From Bacteroidota bacterium (lineage in GTDB: Bacteria > Bacteroidota > Ignavibacteria > Kryptoniales > JAKASW01), in assembly GCA_021811615.1 (NCBI GenBank), contig JAJZNW010000027.1, positions 1-55,155 on the forward strand: a DNA stretch of 55,155 nt, given 5' to 3'. The notes beneath the pieces are model-generated. The model was not told the origin of the DNA. It saw only the letters and a list, made by a program, of their open reading frames with translations, and did no database searches. The first letter of the stretch is position 1, and each line of letters starts with the position of its first letter. The position numbers were made by a program, and so were the translations under genes. Below, piece after piece: positions 27,766 to 38,198 of this stretch.

Positions 27766-30700
27766 TGATTCATCACCCAATCGTCAACGAATCTGACAGC
27801 GACGACCTTAGAGACGCCCTGCTCCTGCATGGTCACGCCATAGAGCGTATCGGCGGCTTCCATCGTTCTCTTGTTGTGAGTGATGACGATGAACTGGGTA
27901 TCGGTCGCAAATTTCCGAATCATGCGCACGTAATTGTCGGTGTTGTTGTCGTCGAGCGGCGCGTCCACTTCGTCAAGAATACAGAATGGGGACGGCTTGA
28001 CGAGATAGATCGCGAAAAGAAGAGCTATGGCAGTTAGTGTCTTCTCGCCAGCGGAGAGGAGATCTATGGACTGCGGCCGTTTGCCGGCAGGTTTGGCCAT
28101 TATTTCTATCTTTGCCTCGAGGGGATCGACGTCCTGTTCCAGCTTGAGCTCGGCCTCGCCGCCGTTGAAGAGGCTTTGAAACGTCGTCTTGAAATTTTCG
28201 GAGATCTGTTCGAAAGTTTCCAAAAATTTCTGGTGTGCAGTGTGGTTGATTTCGTCGATCGTCTTAGTCAAAGTTTTTTCCGCCTCGAGTAGATCGTCCC
28301 GCTGTGCCACCAAGAAATCGAATCGTTGTTTTTCTTCGGTGTACTCGGAGAACGCCACGAGGTTGACCGGGCCAAACGAATCGACTCTTCCCCTCAGGTA
28401 GTTCACCCTTTCGCGGGCTGCTCCTATATCGAAGTCCGCCGGAAGGTTCATCGTCTCCACCGTCTGCGCGACGATGTCGAAATTGAGTTCTTCCAAAGCC
28501 CGCTCTACGAGACTCTTTGCCTGCGCTTCGAGTTCACCGATCTTGAGGCTTACCTGGTGAACAGCTTCCACGGCAGACTCGTGACTTGTACGAGCCGATT
28601 TGAGTTTCTTATCCTCGGCATCTTCCGATCGCTTCTTATCAGAAAGGCGACTGTTGAGGTCGCCGAGTTGTCCGTCAAACGCATCGATTTCGGCTTTTGT
28701 GTTGGTTCTCGCCCCATCCAACTCAGCGAGCCTTTCCTGAAGCTGGTCGATAGTGATCCTGGCCGAGTTAATGTCCTCTTCGGCCCTGGACACGGAATCC
28801 AGGTTGGTGCTGACCTGCTCCTGGGAGGATTGAATCTCACGCTTGAGGAAATTCAGTTTGTTGATGCACTCAATATGTTTTGCCTGAGCCTCGCGCAGCC
28901 GCTCGTTCCTTGACCGGTACTCTTCCTCAATGACTTTCAGTTCCTGAAGCGATGCCTGGTATTCCGTGTCGGATGCAGTTTTGATCGAGTTCAATTCGGC
29001 GAGCGATGCCTCAGCTAAGCCCAGTTCCTGCTGTGCCTCTGCTACCTCACCTTCGAGTTTCGAAATTCTCGCCTGTATGTCCGTTATCTGCGTCTCGAGG
29101 TTTTGAAGAGCGCGCTCGCTTTCGACGCTCGACTGTTCTATGCGGGCGAGCTGAAGCTCGAGGTCTCTCAGTTTTTCATTTCCCGACTTGATCGGGAGCG
29201 AGTCCATCTCGGACTGCGTCGCCGTGATGGCTCCTTCAAGCTTTGACAGTTCGCCGGAAAGTCTCTGCTGTTCGCTTCTGAGTTCTTCGAGCTGACGAAG
29301 CTTGCCTACTCTGCCGCCCTCCGTGCGCCGCGTGCTTCCTCCTCGTATTATCCCTTTCGCGGAGAACACGTCGCCCGTATAACTGACGCAGTATACTGAT
29401 GGATCCTCACGCAGTATCTTTTCGGCTTCCGAATAACCGTCAACAATTGCGACGTTACCGAAGAAATATTTCCCGATCGCCTGGTGTTCGGCCGCCATTT
29501 GGACATGGTCCAGGAGCCGCTTGAAAGACACACGGCTCGGATGCAGATCGGTTGCGTGAACTCTGTCGAGGCAAACGAACGTAACCTTGCCAAGGTCCTT
29601 TGCCCTGAGAGAATCAACTGCGCTAAGAGCCGTATGCTCGTCGGGGGCAACCATGAAATTCGATGCCTCGCCGAGAATCGATTCGGCAGCAATTCTGTAT
29701 TCCGGTTCCACGTAGAAGATATCGCTTAGGATATCGAACTTCGGGAGGCCATCAAGCTCTCCGCGGGCGAGCGCCTTTGCGCCATCCGGTACTCCCTCCA
29801 AATGTTCGACCAGGCCGTTCAGGAAGTCGATTCTGGCTTCGTTCGCCTGAATCGTATCCCGGAGATTCTGAGCTTCCGACTTTTTACGTTCGTTTTCGCT
29901 GAAGAGTTCCTCTCGATGCCGTTCGAGGTCGCTCAGATTGGTCTTCTCATTCTCGATTTCGCTGGAGAGTCTTCCCTTATCCTCCCTCGATTTTTCCAGC
30001 CTGGAGAGGAGGTTGGATTTTTCATTTTCAAGCTGGCTCTTACGCTGAAGCAGCTCGTCGCTGTGAGAGCGGACCCGTTCGAGGCGGGCGTGAGCTCTTT
30101 CTCTCTCGTTCTGTTTGAGGGCAAGGTCGTTCAGTATTCTTATGAGGCTCTCGTGACTTGAATTCGACTTGTCCCTGGCGCTGAAGAGCTGTTTTTCAAA
30201 GTTCGTGAAGGTCTCCTGCTCGGAAGCGAGCCTTTCGGACATACTTTTTTCTTCGGCCTCCGTTTCGGCGAGACTCAGCTTCAGCTCTTCGATCTGAGAA
30301 GCCAGAAGCTCGTTTCTCCCGCCGAGATCCACCTTGCGCCTTTCGAGTGCCGATATGTTCTCAGTGAGACCTCTCCTTCTTTCGGTCAGTACTGCGATTT
30401 CCTCTTCGATGCCGTGAAGCAAATTCTGTTTTTCGGAGCGCTGCTGACGGACCGCAGAAAGGCTCTTCTCGATCTCGGCTATTTCCGTTCGGATCAGATT
30501 CAGCAGTTCTTCCTCATGGGACAACGCGTTCGCCGCATTGGTCTTATCGGTCTCGTTTTGTGAGAGATTCTCTTTGAGCGGTCCCACTTTGCCTGCAATC
30601 GAGTGATACTCAGAAAACAAGTACTGCCGCTCGAGCTGACCGAGTTCATCGGTAAACTTCTTGTACTGTTCGGCCCTTTTTGCCTGCCGTTCCAGCGAGT

Positions 30701-31307
30701 TGACTTTCTTTTCGATTTCGGCGATTAGGTCGTTTACCCGTAGCAAATCGCGCTGCACATCGCTCAGCTTGTTCAGTGCGGCGCGCCTCCTGGCTTTGTA
30801 CTTAGTCACGCCCGAGGCTTCTTCGAACATCTTTCTTCGTTCGTCGGTGTTCTCCCTCAGGATATCTTCGACCATCTTCAACTCGATGACCGAGTATGCC
30901 GTCGCGGCCATGCCCGAATCCATGAGCATGTCCTGAATATCCTTGAGACGGCACTGATTCCTGTTTATGAAGTATTCGCTTTCGCCCGATCTAAACACGC
31001 GGCGCGTAATACTGACCTCGGAATATTCGACGGGGAGAAGCCCCTTATCGTTCTTGATCGTTATCGTGACCTCGGCCATGCCGAGCGGTTTGCGCTTCCT
31101 GGAGCCGTTGAAAATAACGTTCTCCATCGAATCGCTTCTGAGCATGCTGGTCCTTTGTTCACCCAGCACCCATCGGATCGAGTCAAGTACGTTGGTCTTT
31201 CCGCATCCGTTCGGCCCTACGACAGATGTAATGCCCCCGTTGAAAGTCAGTTCAGTTTTCGTGGCAAATGATTTGAATCCAAGCAACTCTAGTTTGGAAA
31301 GAAACAT
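27762..31307 (-). CDS. smc: chromosome segregation protein SMC
   Basis: SMC is the core ATPase of bacterial condensin, which compacts and resolves sister chromosomes. The 1181-residue protein has the Walker A GPNGCGKTN in the N-terminal head, two long coiled-coil arms (roughly 165-500 and 670-1000), a hinge between them (EGVPDGAKALARGELDGL onward to GGSTRRTEGG), and a C-terminal head with the ABC signature LLSAGEKTLTAIALLFAI, Walker B FCILDEVDAPLDD, and the H-loop VITHNKRTM. It begins directly at the stop of the GH2-like gene and overlaps the phosphatase gene. scpA and scpB are not in the window. Confidence 0.97.
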   Translation of the reverse strand: MFLSKLELLGFKSFATKTELTFNGGITSVVGPNGCGKTNVLDSIRWVLGEQRTSMLRSDSMENVIFNGSRKRKPLGMAEVTITIKNDKGLLPVEYSEVSITRRVFRSGESEYFINRNQCRLKDIQDMLMDSGMAATAYSVIELKMVEDILRENTDERRKMFEEASGVTKYKARRRAALNKLSDVQRDLLRVNDLIAEIEKKVNSLERQAKRAEQYKKFTDELGQLERQYLFSEYHSIAGKVGPLKENLSQNETDKTNAANALSHEEELLNLIRTEIAEIEKSLSAVRQQRSEKQNLLHGIEEEIAVLTERRRGLTENISALERRKVDLGGRNELLASQIEELKLSLAETEAEEKSMSERLASEQETFTNFEKQLFSARDKSNSSHESLIRILNDLALKQNERERAHARLERVRSHSDELLQRKSQLENEKSNLLSRLEKSREDKGRLSSEIENEKTNLSDLERHREELFSENERKKSEAQNLRDTIQANEARIDFLNGLVEHLEGVPDGAKALARGELDGLPKFDILSDIFYVEPEYRIAAESILGEASNFMVAPDEHTALSAVDSLRAKDLGKVTFVCLDRVHATDLHPSRVSFKRLLDHVQMAAEHQAIGKYFFGNVAIVDGYSEAEKILREDPSVYCVSYTGDVFSAKGIIRGGSTRRTEGGRVGKLRQLEELRSEQQRLSGELSKLEGAITATQSEMDSLPIKSGNEKLRDLELQLARIEQSSVESERALQNLETQITDIQARISKLEGEVAEAQQELGLAEASLAELNSIKTASDTEYQASLQELKVIEEEYRSRNERLREAQAKHIECINKLNFLKREIQSSQEQVSTNLDSVSRAEEDINSARITIDQLQERLAELDGARTNTKAEIDAFDGQLGDLNSRLSDKKRSEDAEDKKLKSARTSHESAVEAVHQVSLKIGELEAQAKSLVERALEELNFDIVAQTVETMNLPADFDIGAARERVNYLRGRVDSFGPVNLVAFSEYTEEKQRFDFLVAQRDDLLEAEKTLTKTIDEINHTAHQKFLETFEQISENFKTTFQSLFNGGEAELKLEQDVDPLEAKIEIMAKPAGKRPQSIDLLSAGEKTLTAIALLFAIYLVKPSPFCILDEVDAPLDDNNTDNYVRMIRKFATDTQFIVITHNKRTMEAADTLYGVTMQEQGVSKVVAVRFVDDWVMNQ

Positions 31308-33917
31308 TTATGTCACTCTGTTTTCGACGATAAATTTGTAGAAAAACTTGGCGTAGGCAATCAGCCCGTCGGTTCCATTGAAATAGAAGGTGGCGATAAA
31401 AATCAACACGACGAGGATCAATGACCCGATGATCCCGACCCGGATGGTCGGCAGATCGTAAATGACTCCTATCCCATGGAACAACCTGAAAAGACTGAGA
31501 AGCAGAAGAGCCACCAGGATAACGGACGCGGCCCAGACGAATCTCGGATCGCCGAGCAATCTGAAGAGGATCATATCCACGAGAATCAGCGTGGCCATCG
31601 GCAGCATCGACCACGTGGCTACCGTGAATGCGCTCACCATCTGCAGTCTTATCTTGACAAGATACGAGAACAACTTTATGATCAGCGTAATTATCGAAAT
31701 CAAGACCATGAACAACACGGTGAATATCACGATGAAACTCACCGGATGCCAGATGAGATAGTCGATCTTGATCTTCAGGAAATCACCCGGGATAACCAGA
31801 CCAAGCATCCGGTCGAACACATAATTATCTCTGAAAGCATAGACAAGGCTAGAAAGGTATATGGCTATCCCTGCAGATACCAACAAGAGCACCGTGGAAG
31901 TCTGAAAGGCCGAAATCATCCGCTGGTCACGGATATCTGCGAAGAAATTGTACGGGCGGAATACAGCACGTGTCGCGCTCTCCCTGAACCAACGCCGGCT
32001 GTAATGAAGATAGGTTATCAATACGAGAAGAAGCGTCGATAATATGACGAAAATTATGGGCGGAGTGTCGGAATAATTCCCTATCGGAAGCGTAGGGAGC
32101 GTCTCATCGTTGAACAGAGCCCTGACGGCGGCGAACGCCGGACGTTTCTCGCGCCAGTAACTTACGAGCCCGTAGCTGTATAGGTATGGATGACCGTTCT
32201 GAAGGAGATGCGGAACCGCACCCTTCCAATCGGAGTAACTGTTGACCGATATCCCCGCGAAGTTCCCGTGTTCGATCGCCTCGTAGGCATCCACAAGATA
32301 CCTCGCCTGGTGCTCGAGCGACAGCGGATCCGAATACCCATTATGGTTTCTCATCTGAGTCTGGGTTCCGACGGATGAGATCCAGTAAGTCTGGTTTCCG
32401 GGAGCAGCGGAAATCTCCGCCAGGAAATTCTTAAGTGCGTTCGAGGAATTGAAGGGCGACAGGTCCAGTCCAACAAAGTCTGCAGCTGTCGGTATGGTAT
32501 CGGCCAGGCCCGTCAGCGGAGAATAGTAAACCAGCTTGTCAGTTTCGTTGTGGACTATCGAAGCGACCGTAGAAATGTAATCACGGGTCACTGCAGCTGT
32601 CGGATCCAGATTGCTTCCTGCCGAGATTGCCACGACCGAAGGATGTGAACATGTATTCTGAATAACTTCCTGGAGATAGCTCCGAAGTGAACTTCGATAC
32701 CTCTCGGATTCGAGAACCGAAGCGGGAGCATCAACGAGTGGAACCTCTTCGAACACCATCAAACCGAACCGGTCGCAGAGATCCAGAAGGTCCTGCGAAG
32801 GGGGATACGCAACCACCCTGATGGCATTCGCCCCCAGGGTTTTTATCACCGCCACATCTTTCTCCAGCTGGACCTCGGTGACCGCCGCTCCGACGCCGGG
32901 ATAATCTGCGGTATAATTCACACTCTTGACGAAAGTCTGTTCACCGTTGAGGTAGAACCTTCCGCCTGAGACTGTCATCGTCCTGAATCCCAGGTTCTGA
33001 GAATATTCATCCAGCATCGTTTTGCCCCTGTAAACATAGTACTGGATCGAATACAGGTTGGGATGTGAAGGCGACCATAGATTGGGATTCTGGACCGTGA
33101 GCGATAGAGCTATTCTGACGTTATGATTCTGGGCGAGATTAAAATCCACATCCGAGGATTTCGCCACAACATTGCCTGTCGATTTATCGACCAGGGTCGC
33201 GCGGGCGATGAGGGGCAGCGTGGTCGCGCTCGAATCCAAACCGTATCGCGAATAGTCGGCAGCGTACACGACGAATTCACTCTGTACATCCGCAGTCGTG
33301 CCGGAGGAATTGAGCTGGGTCTTGAACGTGGGGTGATCGATATATACGGGGGGTCTGACCTCGAGATACACATCTCTGAAAAGACCACCGTAGCATTTTC
33401 GCTGGTAGGCAAGCTGTTTCAGCGGAATCGTCGAAACAGGGTTCAGCCTGTTATTGCTCAGAATGTCTATGATGTTCTCGGACCCTGCCTGCAGTAATCT
33501 ATCCGGGATCCGGACGTCGATCCTCGAATAGGCACCGTTATGGATCGCGACAAACTCGTTGTTTATCCTGATCTCGGTGGATACGCCGCCGTTTCCGAGA
33601 ACGAGTCCAAACACATTATGATTGACAAAAGCCGACGGGACGTAGACTCTTTTTCGGAATACAACTCTGCCGTCGTAATCATATGTGGATGGAGTGGTTA
33701 TTTTGCGCCAGGTTTTCCCGCCGTTGACCGATGCCTGCCACGTGCCGTCCAGATCGATTCTCCCTCTGGTCGGTGTTACCTGCGTATACTGCAGGCCGTG
33801 ATTGGCGAGCTCGCTTTGCGGATTTTCGCTCTGCTGTGCGAATGATAGGCACGAAGTGCTCGCGAAAACGAACAGGAATACGGGAAGGGCCAGTCTTGGA
33901 AGCTTAAAGGGGGACAT
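31308..33917 (-). CDS. GH2-fold pseudoenzyme fused to a multi-pass membrane domain
   Basis: An 869-residue protein. A signal peptide (1-28) leads to a jelly-roll sugar-binding domain (about 50-190), an immunoglobulin-like domain (about 195-310) and a TIM-barrel (about 315-605) of glycoside hydrolase family 2, with NAIRVVAYPPSQDLLDLCDR typical of the family. The acid/base Glu normally in a GNE motif is Asn here (AGSN, N436), and the nucleophile Glu of the ISE(F/Y)G-type motif is Ser (S515 in ISSVGTQ), so hydrolysis is unlikely. Residues 617-869 contain about six membrane helices. It sits on its own promoter directly ahead of smc. Confidence 0.8.
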   Translation of the reverse strand: MSPFKLPRLALPVFLFVFASTSCLSFAQQSENPQSELANHGLQYTQVTPTRGRIDLDGTWQASVNGGKTWRKITTPSTYDYDGRVVFRKRVYVPSAFVNHNVFGLVLGNGGVSTEIRINNEFVAIHNGAYSRIDVRIPDRLLQAGSENIIDILSNNRLNPVSTIPLKQLAYQRKCYGGLFRDVYLEVRPPVYIDHPTFKTQLNSSGTTADVQSEFVVYAADYSRYGLDSSATTLPLIARATLVDKSTGNVVAKSSDVDFNLAQNHNVRIALSLTVQNPNLWSPSHPNLYSIQYYVYRGKTMLDEYSQNLGFRTMTVSGGRFYLNGEQTFVKSVNYTADYPGVGAAVTEVQLEKDVAVIKTLGANAIRVVAYPPSQDLLDLCDRFGLMVFEEVPLVDAPASVLESERYRSSLRSYLQEVIQNTCSHPSVVAISAGSNLDPTAAVTRDYISTVASIVHNETDKLVYYSPLTGLADTIPTAADFVGLDLSPFNSSNALKNFLAEISAAPGNQTYWISSVGTQTQMRNHNGYSDPLSLEHQARYLVDAYEAIEHGNFAGISVNSYSDWKGAVPHLLQNGHPYLYSYGLVSYWREKRPAFAAVRALFNDETLPTLPIGNYSDTPPIIFVILSTLLLVLITYLHYSRRWFRESATRAVFRPYNFFADIRDQRMISAFQTSTVLLLVSAGIAIYLSSLVYAFRDNYVFDRMLGLVIPGDFLKIKIDYLIWHPVSFIVIFTVLFMVLISIITLIIKLFSYLVKIRLQMVSAFTVATWSMLPMATLILVDMILFRLLGDPRFVWAASVILVALLLLSLFRLFHGIGVIYDLPTIRVGIIGSLILVVLIFIATFYFNGTDGLIAYAKFFYKFIVENRVT

Positions 33918-33946
33918 TTATCGAGGTTTAACTCCCATTGTTTCTA

Positions 33947-33975
33947 AATTTAACAAAATAACGAGGGGAATGCAA
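33947..33975 (-). promoter_or_regulatory. sigma70-type promoter for the GH2-like gene and smc
   Basis: Minus strand: TTGCAT (33970-33975), 17 bases, TAAATT (33947-33952). The start point near 33940 gives a leader of about 23 bases before the ATG at 33917. Confidence 0.55.
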
Positions 33976-33998
33976 TCGATGGAAGAGGGCATTTGGCC

Positions 33999-34880
33999 TC
34001 AATTTCGCGTTTGAAGGCTTGGAATAGCCCTTCTACCGGCGATCTCCCCGACCCTAATCATTTCATCGAGTTTGTCGAAGTTAGCCCATGTGGTTCTGCC
34101 TACCTCGGGATGGATCACTATGTCTGAGTCACGCAATTGGGTCTCGGTAAGGTATCGATTAGTTATTTCGCCGGACCTCATCGCGATCTCAAATGCTGTA
34201 TCGAGCGGTTCTTCCCTCTTCAAATCCATGGACACATCGACGGCGATAACTTTGCCGGAGGACAGACTTTTTGCCGCCGCGACCGGCACCGTACTCGTTG
34301 CGCTCCCGTCAATCAGGACTCGCCTCGCTACTTTTGCCGGCTCGACGAATCCTGGGATAGAAGAGCTTGCGACCATCGCGGGAATAACTCTCCCTTCCCT
34401 TATCACAACTTCAGCCCCCGTTCTAAGGTCGGTTGCCACACAGGCAAACGGGACCTTCAAATCGACAAAACGGATATCCGGAATCAAATGCTGAAAGGCT
34501 TCCTCCAGAATGTTGCTGGAAAAAACTGCATGCATCGAGGCGGCCTTAAGATAGAGGAAGCGTTTCCCGAGTTTAGCAAGAAACTTATCGGGCTCCCTGA
34601 GGATCGATGGATCTTCCGAGACAAGAAAGAAAGTCCGCGCATATTTCTCGAAGAACGAACTGGAAAGGAATTTCCTGAAAACCTCCTCGACCTCGACAGC
34701 GTCATGGTAATAGGCGAACATCGCGCCTATGACGGAACCCATACTTGTTCCCGCGATCGAGCCTATCTCCACTCCTTCACGCTGAAGGATCTTGAGCACA
34801 CCGATATGCGCCAGACCTCTGGCACCTCCCCCGCCAAGGGCGAGGACGTATGTGCCAGATTTCCTCCTGAACGCCGCCAT
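33999..34880 (-). CDS. patatin-like phospholipase family protein
   Basis: A 293-residue serine lipase/acylhydrolase of the patatin family. The oxyanion loop GGGGARG is at residues 16-22, the nucleophile elbow is GTSMG, and the catalytic Asp lies in DGSAT (DGS in place of the usual DGG/DGA). It has no signal peptide, so it acts inside the cell, probably on membrane lipids. It resembles the RssA/NTE-like bacterial group. It lies 71 bases after the polyprenyl synthase gene. Confidence 0.87.
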   Translation of the reverse strand: MAAFRRKSGTYVLALGGGGARGLAHIGVLKILQREGVEIGSIAGTSMGSVIGAMFAYYHDAVEVEEVFRKFLSSSFFEKYARTFFLVSEDPSILREPDKFLAKLGKRFLYLKAASMHAVFSSNILEEAFQHLIPDIRFVDLKVPFACVATDLRTGAEVVIREGRVIPAMVASSSIPGFVEPAKVARRVLIDGSATSTVPVAAAKSLSSGKVIAVDVSMDLKREEPLDTAFEIAMRSGEITNRYLTETQLRDSDIVIHPEVGRTTWANFDKLDEMIRVGEIAGRRAIPSLQTRN

Positions 34881-34951
34881 ACTATCTCAGGCAACTCTTC
34901 GCGCGTTTAGGGCAGCAGGCTCATCCCAAGGTCTTCGCGAAAACATCCGTA

Positions 34952-35923
34952 TCAGCTTACACGCTCCACTACGAATTCCGTCAGCTTCATCAGCGATTCT
35001 TTTGCTTCCGACCACGAAACATTTTCCAATTCATTCCGAGCCTTCATCACAAGCTCTTCAGCCTTTCTGTGCGCACGTTCGATTCCTCCGTAATTCTGGG
35101 CGAAGTCAATCACTTCTTTTATTCTCGATCCACGCTTCCCTTTTTTCAGAAGCTTAAGGATCGACGCGGCAGCCTGCCTGGGCGCGTTTTCAAAAGCGTA
35201 AATCAGAGGGAGAGTAACCTTCCTCTCTTTTATGTCGCCACCTATAGGTTTCCCGAGAGTACCTTTCTTACCTTCGTAATCGAGGACATCATCGCGGATC
35301 TGGAATGCGAGACCTATGTACTCTCCAAACGCCCTGAAGTGGGTGATCATCTTCGCGTCCTGGCTCGAGCTTGCAGCTCCAAGCTCACAACATGTCGACA
35401 TGAATGAGGCGGTCTTGTCTGAAATAATCCTGAAATAGGTAGACTCGTCCATATCGAACTGGCGCGATTTCTGTATCTGCAGCAGCTCGCCCTCGCTCAT
35501 CCGCTTGACGGCGACGGAGCAGATTTTGAGAAATTCGAATTCGTCATTCTCAAGTGAAAGAAGAAGACCGCGAGACAGGAGGTAATCTCCCATCAGGACA
35601 GCGACCTTGTTTTTCCATACGGCATTGATCGAGGCGATTCCCCGACGGGTATCAGCGCTGTCCACGACGTCGTCGTGTATCAACGTTGCCGTATGAAGCA
35701 GCTCGACGAGCGTCGCTGCTCTGTAAGTGCTACGGTTGATCCCGCCGGAAGCTTCCGCAGAAAGAAGGACGAGGATAGGACGTATCTTCTTCCCTTTTTG
35801 GCGGAGCATATATCTTGCTACTGTATCGACAATTCCGACTCTCGAACGGACCGCGTGTTTGAATTCATTATTGAATATTTTAACCTCATCGCGGATCGGC
35901 GAGATGATCTCATCAAGATTCAA
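34952..35923 (-). CDS. polyprenyl diphosphate synthase (long-chain, IspB type)
   Basis: This enzyme extends farnesyl diphosphate with isopentenyl units to make a quinone side chain or similar long prenyl chain. The first Asp-rich motif is LIHDDVVDSADTRRG and the second is FQIRDDVLDYEG. KGKKIRPILVLLSAEASGG near the N-terminus is the IPP-binding segment. Length 323 fits octaprenyl/heptaprenyl synthases; chain length cannot be read. The start is TTG with AGGTGA just upstream. It follows tatC by 16 bases. Confidence 0.92.
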   Translation of the reverse strand: MNLDEIISPIRDEVKIFNNEFKHAVRSRVGIVDTVARYMLRQKGKKIRPILVLLSAEASGGINRSTYRAATLVELLHTATLIHDDVVDSADTRRGIASINAVWKNKVAVLMGDYLLSRGLLLSLENDEFEFLKICSVAVKRMSEGELLQIQKSRQFDMDESTYFRIISDKTASFMSTCCELGAASSSQDAKMITHFRAFGEYIGLAFQIRDDVLDYEGKKGTLGKPIGGDIKERKVTLPLIYAFENAPRQAAASILKLLKKGKRGSRIKEVIDFAQNYGGIERAHRKAEELVMKARNELENVSWSEAKESLMKLTEFVVERVS

Positions 35924-35939
35924 ATTTCACCTGTAGAAA

Positions 35940-36719
35940 TTACTCGGAAGCTGCTTTCTTCTTTTCTTTGTTCGCGCGGGTGACTCTCACTACTACTATC
36001 GATATCTCATACAGAATGTAGAAAGGGACGGCAATCATTATCTGGCTGCCGACGTCGGGAGGAGTGATCGCCGCAGAGACGAAAAGAATAACGACGATCG
36101 CATGTCGTCTGTACTTTTTGAGGAACGACGCGGACAGTATGCCGATCTTGGCCAGGAAATACGACAGCATCGGGAGCTCGAAGACGGCCCCGCAGGCAAG
36201 GAGAATGCCGGTAATGAAACTGAAGTATGCCTGTATATCGATGATATTCTCGATGTATTTCGTCCCGAAGCCGGAGAAAAAAGAGAGAGCATTGGGAATC
36301 AGGACATAATACCCGAACGCGCCGCCGAACAGGAAAAAAAAGGTCGAAAAGAAAACGATCGAAGAAATGTATTTCCTTTCATGAGGATATAGCGCCGGCT
36401 CGATGAACTTCCAGAACTGGTACAGCGTGTTCGGTAAACTCAGTACCGCTCCGGCTATGAAGACTATCTCCATGTAGAGCATTAGCTGACCGTACGGTCT
36501 GAGGTTCTGGATTTTCAACGGAGGACGTGCATTTATGGCCGGAGCAAGGAGGAACTTGTTTACAATCGCATCGGCAAAGAATGCGCATATTGCGGTACCG
36601 ACAGCTATTCCAACAAGAGCCCATATGAGGCGACTTCGGAGCTCCTCCAGATGATCCCAGAAGGACATCTCCCTCTGAGGCTCTTCCGGCAACTCTATAT
36701 CATGAACGTTCTCGCTCAT
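35940..36719 (-). CDS. tatC: Sec-independent protein translocase TatC
   Basis: TatC is the receptor for twin-arginine signal peptides in the inner membrane. [18 protein letters not shown] at the start of the first helix is the conserved N-terminal motif, and six membrane helices follow with [16 protein letters not shown] in the first periplasmic loop ([14 protein letters not shown]). The ATG at 36719 overlaps the glyA stop (ATGA); the open frame upstream runs into glyA. The 259 residues fit. No tatA gene lies beside it. Confidence 0.94.
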   Translation of the reverse strand: MSENVHDIELPEEPQREMSFWDHLEELRSRLIWALVGIAVGTAICAFFADAIVNKFLLAPAINARPPLKIQNLRPYGQLMLYMEIVFIAGAVLSLPNTLYQFWKFIEPALYPHERKYISSIVFFSTFFFLFGGAFGYYVLIPNALSFFSGFGTKYIENIIDIQAYFSFITGILLACGAVFELPMLSYFLAKIGILSASFLKKYRRHAIVVILFVSAAITPPDVGSQIMIAVPFYILYEISIVVVRVTRANKEKKKAASE

Positions 36720-38041
36720 GAGTTCGCGATCGAATATTCCTTCGCAAAGTCGTATAGCGGATACCTGCCGCACAGCGCAGCGACGTCTTCTTTCACCTGG
36801 GCATAGACTTTCTCGTTGCCGATGTTTCTGACGACCCTGTCGATGAAGGAGGCGATTTCCGCCATATCATCTTCTTTGAATCCGCGGGTCGTGACGGCCG
36901 GCGTGCCGACCCTGATTCCGCTTGTGATCATGGGTGACTTGTCGTCAAACGGTACCATGTTCTTGTTTACCGTGATACCGCTTTCCTCCAGCGCCTTTTC
37001 GGTGTCCTTGCCGGTCACGTTCTTGTTTCTGAGGTCGACAAGCATAAGATGGTTGTCTGTGCCTCCGGACACGAGCTGGTAATCGAGCTTGGTCAACTCC
37101 TGCGCGAGTCGTTTCGCGTTTGAGACGATCTGCCGCGCGTAGGTAGTGAAGGATTTATCCAGCGCCTCACCAAAGGCCACGGCTTTGGCGGCGATGACGT
37201 GCATCAGCGGCCCGCCTTGAATCCCTGGCATGACGTTGGAATCCACGATCTCGGACATCATCTTCAGCCGGCCGCTTTTCGGAGCGGTTATGCCGAGGGG
37301 GTTCTCATAATCTTTTCCCATAAGAATCAGCCCGCCGCGAGGACCTCGCAGCGTCTTATGTGTCGTGGATGTTACTATGTGACAATGAGGAAGCGGGTCG
37401 GAAAGAAGCCTGGTCGCTATGAGCCCTGCCGGGTGCGCAATGTCCGCCATAAGGAAAGCACCGACGCTGTCAGCTATGGCTCTGAAGCTCTTGAAATCTA
37501 TATCGCGGGGATATGCGCTCGCGCCTACCACTATCATCTTCGGTCTGTGCTCCTTCGCAAGCCTCTCTACCTCCGCCATGTCTATTCTGCCGGTATTCTT
37601 GTCGACACCGTAAGGAACGATGTTGAAAAGCTTCCCGCTGAAATTCACCGGCGATCCATGAGTGAGATGGCCGCCGTGGGAAAGGTTCATTCCGAGGATC
37701 GTGTCACCCGGCCTGATGAACGAAAAATACGCCGCCATGTTTGCCTGACTTCCCGCGTGTGGCTGTACATTGGCGTATTCGGCGCCGAAGAGCCTCTTCA
37801 CGCGGTCGCGGGCTATGTTCTCCGCGACGTCGACGAATTCGCATCCCCCGTAGTAGCGCTTCCCCGGATATCCTTCCGCATATTTGTTAGTGAGAACGGT
37901 TCCAAGGGCAGCGAGGACTGTTTTGCTGACGAAATTCTCCGATGCTATGAGCTCGATCGTTTTATTCTGACGTGCCAGTTCGTTCGAGACTGCCGAAAAA
38001 ACTTCTCCGTCGTTTTCACTGAGAATTCTGAAGAAATCCAT
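36716..38041 (-). CDS. glyA: serine hydroxymethyltransferase
   Basis: This PLP enzyme converts serine and tetrahydrofolate to glycine and methylene-THF. Motifs are [34 protein letters not shown], and the PLP-lysine segment [17 protein letters not shown]. Length 441 is slightly long (417 in E. coli) but complete. GAAGG lies upstream of the ATG. The upstream 157-base gap (38042-38198) holds a weak TTGATA...AAAATT candidate but no promoter I would call. Confidence 0.96.
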   Translation of the reverse strand: MDFFRILSENDGEVFSAVSNELARQNKTIELIASENFVSKTVLAALGTVLTNKYAEGYPGKRYYGGCEFVDVAENIARDRVKRLFGAEYANVQPHAGSQANMAAYFSFIRPGDTILGMNLSHGGHLTHGSPVNFSGKLFNIVPYGVDKNTGRIDMAEVERLAKEHRPKMIVVGASAYPRDIDFKSFRAIADSVGAFLMADIAHPAGLIATRLLSDPLPHCHIVTSTTHKTLRGPRGGLILMGKDYENPLGITAPKSGRLKMMSEIVDSNVMPGIQGGPLMHVIAAKAVAFGEALDKSFTTYARQIVSNAKRLAQELTKLDYQLVSGGTDNHLMLVDLRNKNVTGKDTEKALEESGITVNKNMVPFDDKSPMITSGIRVGTPAVTTRGFKEDDMAEIASFIDRVVRNIGNEKVYAQVKEDVAALCGRYPLYDFAKEYSIANS

Positions 38042-38198
38042 ATCTTAAGCCTTCTGTATTGGAATTTTCATGTGACTTGTGTAGGTATCAATCACTTCAC
38101 TAAACTGCCGCCTGCCCCATCCTTTACGACCTGCAACACATCACCGGCTACTCAGATAAAGCCGGGAAAAAAGGGCACGGCAAATTCTTATAGAGAGA

